NCBI GenBank assembly: GCA_963787375.1
Contig: CAWBCR010000013.1
Coordinates: forward strand, 1 to 64,000
Source: CAWBCR01 sp963787375
Lineage (GTDB): Bacteria; Chloroflexota; Anaerolineae; Aggregatilineales; UBA3940
Direction of reading: 5' to 3'
DNA length: 64,000 nt
Positions 26,556 to 34,223 of the stretch are shown here, one piece after another; position 1 is the stretch's first letter; each line of letters opens with the position of its first letter. Below the pieces are notes generated by a model. That model made no database searches and was not told the origin of the DNA. It saw nothing but the letters and a program-made list of their open reading frames with translations. The position numbers and the translations under genes are program-made.

Positions 26556-27408
26556 ACACTGTGATGGACAAACTCGAAAGCCAGTCGATTCTATCTGCCG
26601 ACCCCGGCGCAGATCGTCAGCGTCAAGACGCTGACCGACCTGGAGAAGCTGTACACGATCGCGCTGCCGGGCGGCCTGTCGCTGGACCACGAGCCGGGCC
26701 AGTTCGTCGAGCTGTCGGTGTTCGGCGTGGGCGAAGCGCCGATCAGCATCAGCTCCTCGCCCAGCCGCCGCAACGGCACATTCGAGCTGTGCGTGCGGCG
26801 CGCGGGCGATGTGACCGACGCGTTGCACGCGATGCAGCCCGGCCAGATGGTCGGCATTCGCGGGCCGTTCGGCGACGGTTCCCGCTCGAGGCATTCCAGG
26901 GCAAGGACGTGCTGTTGGCGGCCGGCGGCCTGGGCCTGGCGCCGGTGCGCTCGCTGATCAACCAGGTGCATGGACGAGCGCGGCAAGTTCGGCAAGCTGG
27001 TCGATCCTGTACGGGGCGCGCACACCGAGCGAGCTGCTGTTCACCGACGAGCTTGACGGACTGGGGCCAATCGCGCGGACGTCGAGCTGCACATGACCGT
27101 CGACCGGCCCGAGACACGTGGACGGGCCACGTGGGCGTGATCACCACGCTGTTCCCCAAGGTCGCAGGTCGACGCCGCGCAACACCGTCGCGATCATCGT
27201 CGGGCCGCCGGTCATGTACCGCTTCGTGCTGATGGAGGTCGCTGGGCAAAGGCATCCCGAAGGGCAAGATCTGGCTGTCGCTGGAGCGCCGCATGAAGTG
27301 CGGCGTGGGCAAGTGCGGCCACTGCCAGATCAACGACCTGTACGTCTGCCAGGACGGCCCGGTCGTTCACCTACGCCGAGATCAAGGCATCTTGAGGAGG
27401 CGCTGTGA
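26552..27408 (+). CDS. hydG: Group 3b hydrogenase gamma (diaphorase) subunit, multiple frameshifts
   Basis: Conceptual product of about 285 residues, the FAD/NAD(P)-binding subunit of the cytosolic hydrogenase. After correction: FAD-binding barrel (LPGGLSLDHEPGQFVELSVFG, APISISSSPSRRNGTFELCVR), nucleotide-binding motif KDVLLAAGGLGLAPVRSLINQ, and a C-terminal [2Fe-2S] binding motif CGVGKCGHCQINDLYVCQDGP. It would pass electrons between NAD(P)H and the iron-sulfur subunits. I locate about nine indels (for example near 26592, 26878, 26969, 27003, 27112, 27170, 27240, 27365), including several extra G after GTC. Stop TGA at 27406-27408 overlaps the delta start ATG by one base. Confidence 0.8.
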
Positions 27409-28175
27409 TGAGCGCAAACCAAAAGTCGCCTTCTTCGACTTCACCTGCTGCGAGGGCTGCCAGCTCACGGTGGTCGACTCGCTGCAAACGCACCTCGACC
27501 TGCTCGACGCGGTCGACATCGTCCAGTTCCGCGAAGCGATGAGCGAACGCGGCGAGGACTACCAGATCGCCTTCGTCGAGGGCGGCCTGCACCCGCGAGA
27601 GCGACGAGGCGCGGCTGCAAGGCGATCCGCGAGCAGGCGGCGATCGTCGTCGCGCTGGGCGCCTGCGCGCACCTGGCGGCGTCAACGCGCTCAAGAACCT
27701 GCAGCCGCTCGAGGACGTGCGCGGAGTACGTGTACGGCGACAAGGCCGAGTGGTACGACACGTACCCGGCCCGGCCCATCGAGCCGGTGATCCAGTCGAC
27801 GTGGCCATCCCCGGCTGCCCGATCGACCGCGAGGAGTTCGTCGCGATGCGTCAAGGCAGCTGCTGCTGGGGCAAGCCCGCCGCTGCCCGACTATCCGGTG
27901 TGCGTCGAGTGCAAGCTGCAAGGAGAACGGTGCATCTTCACAAGGGCGGATCTGCCTGGGCCCGATCACCCGCGCCGGCTGCGGCGCGATCTGCCCGACC
28001 TACGGCGATGGCTGCGAGGGCTGCCGGGGCTTGATCTCCACCCCAACATGGACTCGATGCGCGCAGCTGCTGGCCGAGCACGGCCTGACCGAGGACGACA
28101 TCTCAGCACAATTTGACGCTGTTCAACTGACGCTACCAGACGGCGGACAGTCTCGAGACTAGAGCGGCGCACTAG
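27408..28175 (+). CDS. hydD: Group 3b hydrogenase small (delta) subunit, multiple frameshifts
   Basis: Conceptual product of about 255 residues carrying the three [4Fe-4S] clusters that connect the NiFe site to the other subunits. Landmarks: FDFTCCEGCQLTVVD at the N terminus (proximal cluster), ALGACAH, AIPGCPID, CVECKLKENGC, and CGAICPTYGDGCEGCRG near the C terminus. At least ten single-base changes occur from about 27420 to 28110; deletions shorten G and C runs, and insertions turn CTGA into CTGCA. Frame-corrected sequence is continuous, so the gene is probably functional. Stop TAG at 28173-28175, three bases before the alpha subunit start. Confidence 0.78.
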
Positions 28176-28178
28176 AGC

Positions 28179-29504
28179 ATGGCACGATCCACCGAGGCAC
28201 GAAACCGATCAAGATGTGACAGATGCACATCACGTCACGCGCGTCGAAGGGCACGGCAACATCGTCGTCGACGTCGCAGAACGGCGCGCTCGAAAGTGCG
28301 AGCTGCGCATCGTCGAGACGCCGCGCTTCTTCGAGGCGATGCTGCGCGGGCGGCCCTATGACGCAGCGTCGCACATCACCTCGCCGCATCTGCGGCATCT
28401 GCGCCGTCGGCCACGCGACCGCCTCGCTGCGCGCCACCGAAACCGCCCTGGGCGTGGAGCTCACCGAGCAGACGAAGCTGCTGCGCAAGCTGAACTTCTA
28501 CGGCGAGATCCTCGACAGCCACATCCTGCACGCCTACATGCTGGTCGCGCCCGATTTCCTGGGCGTGGGCAGCGTCATCCCGCTGGCGGCGAGCGCGCCC
28601 GACGTGGTGCTGCGCGCGCTGCGCCTGAAGCAGCTGGCCGGCGACATCTGCGCAGGCCATCGCCGGGCGGCACACGCACCCCATCGCGATGACGGTCGGC
28701 GGCTTCACGCACTTCCCCAACCGCGACGAGCTGTACGCGCTGCGCGAGCGGCTCGACGCGGCGCGCGCCGACGTGGACGCGACGGTCGCGCTGTTCCAGA
28801 CGCTGAGCATCCCGGCCTTCGAGCGCGAGACGGAGTACATCGCGCTGCGCCAGCCCGACGCCTACGCGCTGGATCGACGGCGAGATCGCCAGCACCGACG
28901 GCGGCGCGTGGCCGCTGTCTGAGTATCAGAGCGTGACGAACGAGTACCTCGTCGAGCACTCGACGGCCAAGCGGGCGCGCAACCGCGCGAGACGTACATG
29001 GTCGGCGCGCTGGCGCGGTTTAACGTCAACCACGCGCACCTGCACCCGAAGGCAAAGGCCGCCGCCGACGCGCTGGGCCTCAAGCCGGTATGCACCAACC
29101 CGTACATGAACACCGTCGCCCAGGTGGTCGAGATCGTGCACGCCGTCGAGAACGCGATTGAGCTCACCGACGAGCTGCTGGAGCGCGGCGTCGAGCGGGA
29201 GCCGCCTGCCGAGCCGGCCCGGCTGACGGGCGAGGGCGTCGGCGCGTGCGAGGTGCCGCGCGGGCTGCTGTTCCATCATTACGCCATCGAGGATGGGCTG
29301 GTCAAGGCGGCCAACTGCATCATCCCGACCGGCCAGAACCTGCAGAACATCGAAGACGACATGAAGGCACTGGTGCCGCAGCTGATCGCGCGCCCGGAGA
29401 CGCCTTCCGAGCAGGACATCACGCTGGCGCTGGAGATGCTGGTGCGGGCCTACGACCCGTGTATCTCGTGCTCGACGCACATGCTTGATGTAAAGTTCAA
29501 GTAA
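28179..29504 (+). CDS. hydA: Group 3b [NiFe] hydrogenase large (alpha) subunit, frameshifts
   Basis: Catalytic subunit of about 440 residues binding the NiFe(CN)2CO centre. The N-terminal cysteine pair is in SRICGICAVGHATAS and the C-terminal pair in DPCISCSTHMLDVKFK; the terminal extension after the His is what the maturation protease removes or, as here, may be absent because only seven residues follow the His (MLDVKFK). THPIAMTVGGFTHFPN and ETYMVGALARFNVN are family segments. Frame breaks near 28240-28300, 28384, 28655, 28875 and 28990; the second half is clean. Together with the other three subunits it forms a cytosolic, NADP-linked, oxygen-tolerant type of bidirectional hydrogenase; oxygen tolerance is family knowledge only. 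Confidence 0.88.
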
Positions 29505-29559
29505 CGAAATCGCGCAGGGGCGGATGTCGGCTGCCCCTGCATAAAGATTGGATTGTGGC

Positions 29560-30048
29560 ATGACTCACACCCCCACCTCTGATACGCTGATCCTGGCGCT
29601 GGGCAGCCCGCTGCGCGGCGATGACGGCGTCGGGTCGGCGGTGCTGGGCTGCCTGCCCGCGGCGGGCCTGCCATCCACCGTCGACACGCTGGACGGCGGC
29701 ACGCCGGGGCTTGAGACGGCGCTGCTGCTGCAGGCGTACCGGCGCGTGGTGATCATTGACGCGGCGGACATGGGCCTCGCGCCCGGCGCGTGGCGGCGCT
29801 TCACCTCGCACGATGCCGTGCTGCCGCCCGCGCTGCACAGCAACCTGCACCAAGCCGGGCTGGCCGACGCGCTGGTGCTGGGTGAGGCGCTGGGCATCCT
29901 GCCGGTCGAAGTGATCATCTACGGCATCCAACCGTACAGCGTCGACTGGTCGGAAGAGCTGAGCACGCCGGTCGAGGCCGCCGTGCCAGGGATCGCCGCG
30001 GCGATTGTCGAGGAAATCACTGCCTCGCCATTTGACCGGTTGGATTGA
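29560..30048 (+). CDS. Hydrogenase maturation endopeptidase (HycI/HyaD-type, M52)
   Basis: A 162-residue nickel-dependent endopeptidase. Nickel-site positions are present: Asp22 in SPLRGDDGVG, Asp67 in VVIIDAAD and His97 in SNLHQAG. It would cleave the C terminus of the NiFe large subunit after nickel insertion, closing the active site. It lies 55 bp after the large subunit in the same direction, so it is the last clear gene of the operon. ATG 29560 gives a standard-length protein; a TTG four codons upstream is possible but unnecessary. HypA-F maturation genes are not in this window. Confidence 0.92.
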   Translation: MTHTPTSDTLILALGSPLRGDDGVGSAVLGCLPAAGLPSTVDTLDGGTPGLETALLLQAYRRVVIIDAADMGLAPGAWRRFTSHDAVLPPALHSNLHQAGLADALVLGEALGILPVEVIIYGIQPYSVDWSEELSTPVEAAVPGIAAAIVEEITASPFDRLD

Positions 30049-30120
30049 CGACTGCCCGGCGGCGCAATACCGGCGTATGATAAGGGCACAGGCCGCTGCC
30101 TGAGCGAAGGAACACATCAC

Positions 30121-30531
30121 ATGGCCAAAATCCTGATTGTCGACGACGACCCCGACATGGTCCTTGCCACACGGCTGTGCATGGAGCGCGCCGGGCACAC
30201 CGTCGTCGCGGCGGCCAGCGGGTCGGAGGGACTGGCGCAGGTCAAGGCCGAGCGCCCCGATCTGATCGTGCTGGACGTGATGATGGACACTACCACCGAG
30301 GGCTTTCAGGTGGCGCTGGCGCTGCGCAGCGCCGACCCGAAGTCGGAGTACGCGGCGTTTCGCGATGTGCCGATCATCATCCTGACCGCCATCCACACCA
30401 CCGCGCCGGTGCGGCTGGGCCCTGACGCGGACTACCTGCCGGTCGAGGCCTTCCTCGACAAACCCATCGACCCGGAGGCGCTGGTGGCGCTGGCCGATAA
30501 GCTGTTGAAGCAGCACGCGGGCACGCACTGA
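30121..30531 (+). CDS. Single-domain response regulator
   Basis: A 136-residue stand-alone receiver: ILIVDDDPDM acidic cluster, phosphoacceptor in LIVLDVMMDTTTEGF, Thr in IIILTAIH and Lys in AFLDKPIDP. The loop after the phosphoacceptor is DTTTEGF rather than the common PGMDG, a variant I recognise in a set of receivers from environmental bacteria. The sensor kinase gene starts 34 bp downstream in the same direction, so they are a likely pair. It begins 73 bp after the hydrogenase peptidase. Confidence 0.88.
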   Translation: MAKILIVDDDPDMVLATRLCMERAGHTVVAAASGSEGLAQVKAERPDLIVLDVMMDTTTEGFQVALALRSADPKSEYAAFRDVPIIILTAIHTTAPVRLGPDADYLPVEAFLDKPIDPEALVALADKLLKQHAGTH

Positions 30532-30565
30532 TCCGACGCCCGCCCGGTTCTTGAAAGGACGGGGT

Positions 30566-32407
30566 ATGGTGAGCGACCCGGAGGTGACGGCGCTGTCAAC
30601 CGCCGTCGATCCGACGCCAGAGGACCTCGCCCGCAGCAGTGGGACGTTTGTCCGTATGCGCTGGGCCGCCGCCGCGCTGGTGCCGCTGGCGACGGCGCTG
30701 TGCGTCCACCTGCTGCACCTGCCGCTGCCTGAGGTGCCGCTGTATGCCATCGGCGCGGCAATCCTCGTATATAACGCCGTGCTGGGCTGGTCGCTGCGGC
30801 GCTACCGGGGCGCTACCGGCATCCGGCGCGGGCTGCTGCTCCAGGTCGCGCTGGACTGGATCAGCATGGCGATCTTCGTGCACCTGACCGGCGGCGTCAC
30901 CAGCCCCGCCGTGATGCTGTTCCTGATCCACATGCTGGTCATCGCCATCCTGCTGCCCGACTGGCCGCCCTACATCTTCGTCGGGTTGGGTATGGGCGTG
31001 GTGGCGGCTATCGCGCTCGTCGAGCGGTTCGGGCTGCTGCCACATGTCAGCGCCATCCCCGACCTGCCTCCCAACCTGCACCTGAGCTGGGTATACCTGG
31101 CGGCGGTGCTGTTCTTCATCGCGGCGACCGCGTTTCCGGCAGTGTACCTGACGGCCAGCATCGTCAGCCGCGCCCGCGACCGCGAGCGGCAGATGGCCGC
31201 GCTGCTGGCGGCGGCGCACGCCGTGTCCTCGACGCTGAGCCTGCCAGAAGTGATGGAGCGGCTGTCACGCAGCGCCGCCAACGCCGTGTCCGCGCCGGCG
31301 GCGTCGATGCGGCTGCTGGACGAAACCGGCGAGCGGCTGACGCTCACCGCGTCGGTGGGGCTGAGCCAGGACTATCTCGACAAGGGGCCGGTCGAGGTGA
31401 GCCACAGCCCGCTGGACGACGAGGCGCTGCTGGGCAAGCCGGTGATCATCGCCGACGCGGCGCACGACCCGCGCATCCAGTACCCGCGCGAAGTGGCCGA
31501 AGAGGGCATCCAGTCGATGCTGGTCGCGCCGATCATCGGGCGGGGCCGCCCGGTGGGCGTGCTGCGCGTGTACAGCTTCAACCCCGGCGGCTTCTCCGAC
31601 GCCGACGTGTCGCTGGTCGAGGCGATTGCACATCAGAGCGCCGCCGCGCTGGAGAACGCCATCGCGCACGAGGCGCTGCAAGATGCCGACACGTCCCGCG
31701 CACAGTTTGTGCGTGTGGTGACCCACGAGCTGCGCGCGCCGGTCACCGGGGCGCAGAGCCTGATGCGGGTGCTGCTGCACGGCCTGACCGGGACGCTGAC
31801 CGCCGAGCAGCAGGACATCCTGGGCCGCCTGGAGCGCCGCCTCGACCTGCTGCTGGAGCTGATCAACGACCTGCTGGCGCTGGCAGCCAGCAAAACCGAG
31901 GCCTTCCAGCAGGCCGCCACGCGGCTGCCGCTGCAGCCGATCCTGCGGCAGTCGGTCGAGCGGCAGACGGCCAGCGCCGACGAGAAGCACCTCAAACTGG
32001 AACTGGACGCGCCGTTCGAGGCGCTGCCCGTGTCCGGCACCGAGGACGGCCTGCAGCGCATCTTTGACAACCTGGTCGGCAACGCTGTCAAGTACACGCC
32101 TGACGGCGGCAAGGTGTGGGTGCGGGTCGTCGAGCGCCCACCGTTCGCGGTGACCACCGTGCAGGATACGGGTATCGGCATTCCCGCCACCGATCTGCCG
32201 AACCTGTGGAACGAGTTCTACCGCGCCAGCAACGCGCGCCACGCGGGCATCACCGGGACCGGGCTGGGACTGGCTATCGTCCGCCAGCTTGTCGAGCAGT
32301 TCGGCGGGACGGTGTCGGTGTCGAGCGTGGAGGGCAAGGGCACGACCTTCAAGATATTGCTGCCGCTGGACACCCCCGGCGACAGCGCGCCGCAAACCGG
32401 CGGGTAG
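30566..32407 (+). CDS. Membrane sensor histidine kinase with GAF domain
   Basis: A 613-residue sensor kinase: about six N-terminal membrane segments (residues 30-205), a short linker, a GAF domain at about 240-370 (VMERLSRSAANAVSAPAAS, LGKPVIIADAAHDPRIQY, APIIGRGRPVGVLRVY), a HisKA domain with H-box VVTHELRAPVTGAQS, and an HATPase domain (FDNLVGNAVKYTP, QDTGIGIP, GTGLGLAIV). Start ATG 30566 is preferred to TTG 30551 because AAAGGA lies 7 nt upstream. It pairs with the receiver gene just before it. Proximity to the hydrogenase operon suggests a redox-linked signal, but nothing in the sequence shows this. Confidence 0.9.
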   Translation: MVSDPEVTALSTAVDPTPEDLARSSGTFVRMRWAAAALVPLATALCVHLLHLPLPEVPLYAIGAAILVYNAVLGWSLRRYRGATGIRRGLLLQVALDWISMAIFVHLTGGVTSPAVMLFLIHMLVIAILLPDWPPYIFVGLGMGVVAAIALVERFGLLPHVSAIPDLPPNLHLSWVYLAAVLFFIAATAFPAVYLTASIVSRARDRERQMAALLAAAHAVSSTLSLPEVMERLSRSAANAVSAPAASMRLLDETGERLTLTASVGLSQDYLDKGPVEVSHSPLDDEALLGKPVIIADAAHDPRIQYPREVAEEGIQSMLVAPIIGRGRPVGVLRVYSFNPGGFSDADVSLVEAIAHQSAAALENAIAHEALQDADTSRAQFVRVVTHELRAPVTGAQSLMRVLLHGLTGTLTAEQQDILGRLERRLDLLLELINDLLALAASKTEAFQQAATRLPLQPILRQSVERQTASADEKHLKLELDAPFEALPVSGTEDGLQRIFDNLVGNAVKYTPDGGKVWVRVVERPPFAVTTVQDTGIGIPATDLPNLWNEFYRASNARHAGITGTGLGLAIVRQLVEQFGGTVSVSSVEGKGTTFKILLPLDTPGDSAPQTGG

Positions 32408-32423
32408 CGCCGGCTATTCTGCA

Positions 32424-32451
32424 GGGTTATCGCATCAAAATGGAATCAGGC
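32424..32451 (+). repeat. 28-bp dispersed repeat, copy 1
   Basis: Shares 27 of 28 bases with 33830-33857 in the same orientation (both contain TTATCGCATCAAAATG); the two copies bracket the ltrA gene. A shorter relative lies on the other strand at 42387-42409. Confidence 0.75.
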
Positions 32452-32484
32452 ATGCCGCGTCCGACTCGATCGGCGATCGGACAA

Positions 32485-33669
32485 TTACCCGGCAGCCTCT
32501 GCCGACGGACGAGTGCTGCTCCACCGTTCCACCGCGATCTGCCCGACAAAGATCAGGGCGACAATTGCCATGAACACCCCCGATGTCAGCGGACCGCCCA
32601 GCAGCGCCAGGACGATCAACAAGATCACCGCCAGCCACCGCCATAACGCCCGCGTGGGATTGGGCATTGTATGCTGACGTTCCCGCGTGGTGACGTGGTC
32701 CACCAACCCAATGAACAACAAGAAGATCACCAGCGCCGCGCAGATCAACAGCCGATACTTGTCAGCAAACGGTTCGCCAAACGGCTCGCCAAGGATCTTC
32801 TTGACGCCGACTCCATAAGCTGTGATGCCCACAGCAACCGGCAGGTGCGAGTAAATCCAGATATATGGGCCGAAACGCGCTGTGCGCGACACGTGCGAAC
32901 CGCCGATGTCATCGAAATATAGCCACCACAACCCAAACAGCACGCCCAATCCCAATGCCCCGACCAGCAGGAGCGAGAGGTCCACTGCCGTGCCTGCCAG
33001 CGAGTTGATGCTCTTGATAAACGATTTGCCCAGCACGATAATCGTAAAGATGCCGTAACGCTCGGCCAGGTGGCTTGTATCCGGCGAGAAGGTGCGCTGC
33101 CACTTCACCACGCCGGGCGTCAGCGGCACGACCAGTTCCACCACCACGCCGATGATCCAAATCACGTAGTTGATGGGCTCCGGGAAAAAGATCGAAACGA
33201 ACCAGATCGCCGCACCGAGCATGAAACTCGCCCCAAACCCCGCTGCCAGCGGACGTGCCTCTGGCACGGCGAACCACGCCCGCAGATACAGCAGCGCCAG
33301 GATGACCCGCGCCGCGACATACGCCAGCACGAACTGGGCAAAATGTTCACCAAAGGCTTCCTCAGCGCTGATCGCCATGACGGCAATGGCCCCCATTTGT
33401 AGAAATACCATCAGGCGGTGCCCAACGTCGTCGATCGGGAAGCGGTTGACGAAGAACATGATGCCAGTCCAGGCCAGCCAGATTGGGATAAACAACGCCA
33501 CAAAACGCACAAATCCCCCGACCGAGACATCGTGGCTCAACACGTTGCCAAGCTGGATGAAGGTTGCCACGTAGACCAGGTCGTAGAACAACTCTAGCCA
33601 GCCGATTTTGCGTTCTTCTTCCGACTCTTCCGTATCTGACCCCCGGTAAAACCACTCGCGGTTGATCAT
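32485..33669 (-). CDS. ltrA: LtrA family membrane protein
   Basis: A 394-residue membrane protein of the low-temperature-requirement A family: the signature WLELFYDLVYVATF in the first helix, then about eleven further hydrophobic segments, and the central AERYGIFTIIVLGKSF motif (usual family form ERxxLFxIIxLGE; here Lys replaces Glu). Members are found widely in bacteria and affect cold growth in Listeria, but the biochemical activity is unknown. The gene is bracketed by a 28-bp direct repeat (32424 and 33830), so it may have arrived as a unit. Confidence 0.88.
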   Translation of the reverse strand: MINREWFYRGSDTEESEEERKIGWLELFYDLVYVATFIQLGNVLSHDVSVGGFVRFVALFIPIWLAWTGIMFFVNRFPIDDVGHRLMVFLQMGAIAVMAISAEEAFGEHFAQFVLAYVAARVILALLYLRAWFAVPEARPLAAGFGASFMLGAAIWFVSIFFPEPINYVIWIIGVVVELVVPLTPGVVKWQRTFSPDTSHLAERYGIFTIIVLGKSFIKSINSLAGTAVDLSLLLVGALGLGVLFGLWWLYFDDIGGSHVSRTARFGPYIWIYSHLPVAVGITAYGVGVKKILGEPFGEPFADKYRLLICAALVIFLLFIGLVDHVTTRERQHTMPNPTRALWRWLAVILLIVLALLGGPLTSGVFMAIVALIFVGQIAVERWSSTRPSAEAAG

Positions 33670-34223
33670 CGTCCCATCCTCCCTATGAAGATCAGCGATA
33701 AATGCGCAGCATCCTACAGAGGCAAACCTGTAGAATCCACCTGCAACAGACCTGTGTTGTGCCGGATGCAGCGATGCGCCATTTTACTGGATAATCAGGC
33801 TGGGTGCAGCAAATCGCGGTCGTAACGCGGGGTTATCGCATCAAAATGAAATCAGGCGCTTTTGCCGTCTCGATAGCTCATCCAGACAGACAATCTCATG
33901 AGAATTCACTGGCCTTGAGAGCTGATTCTGATCAAACTGTGGGAAATATCGCGAAAAAGGCAGTCGTGCTTGGGCTCAGAATTGGTTTTTCACTGCATTT
34001 TGGATTTGATGTGATTACGGCGGGCTAATCTGCCCCCGTTTGGAGTTCCCAACATGAATGGTGGTATAATGAACGCCGCCGTGTTGCCGGACTGTCGCAG
34101 GCCGGCTTGCACCCATCAGCGCCCACAGCGCGCCTCCGGCCACTGGGGCGCATTTGCTACCCGCGGACGTGCCCCTGGCGCGGGATGGTCAGGGTAGGGC
34201 GTTCGTAAGCTAAAGGAGATTCG
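33670..34223. other. 554-bp intergenic region
   Basis: No gene seen. It holds the second copy of the 28-bp repeat (33830-33857), a segment of lower GC up to about 34030 with a small doubtful reading frame (33804-34028, 74 codons, no family resemblance), and a TATAAT at 34065-34070 whose best -35 (TTGGAG at 34040) is 19 bp away and weak. The 34071-34223 stretch is GC-rich with potential stems and forms the leader of the permease gene. Confidence 0.6.
33830..33857 (+). repeat. 28-bp dispersed repeat, copy 2
   Basis: 27 of 28 bases match 32424-32451; single difference is A for G after CAAAATG. Both copies lie outside the ltrA gene, one at each end. Confidence 0.75.

Noticed and set aside
33789..33806. 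GGATAATCAGG(C)TGGGTG, also near 45984 upstream of the SDR gene
   Set aside because: Eleven bases plus a looser TGGGTG match at only two sites; too short to separate from chance in this window.
33804..34028. A 74-codon frame between ltrA and the permease
   Set aside because: No ribosome-binding site, no family resemblance, and its first third is the 28-bp repeat. Kept only as a comment in the gap entry.
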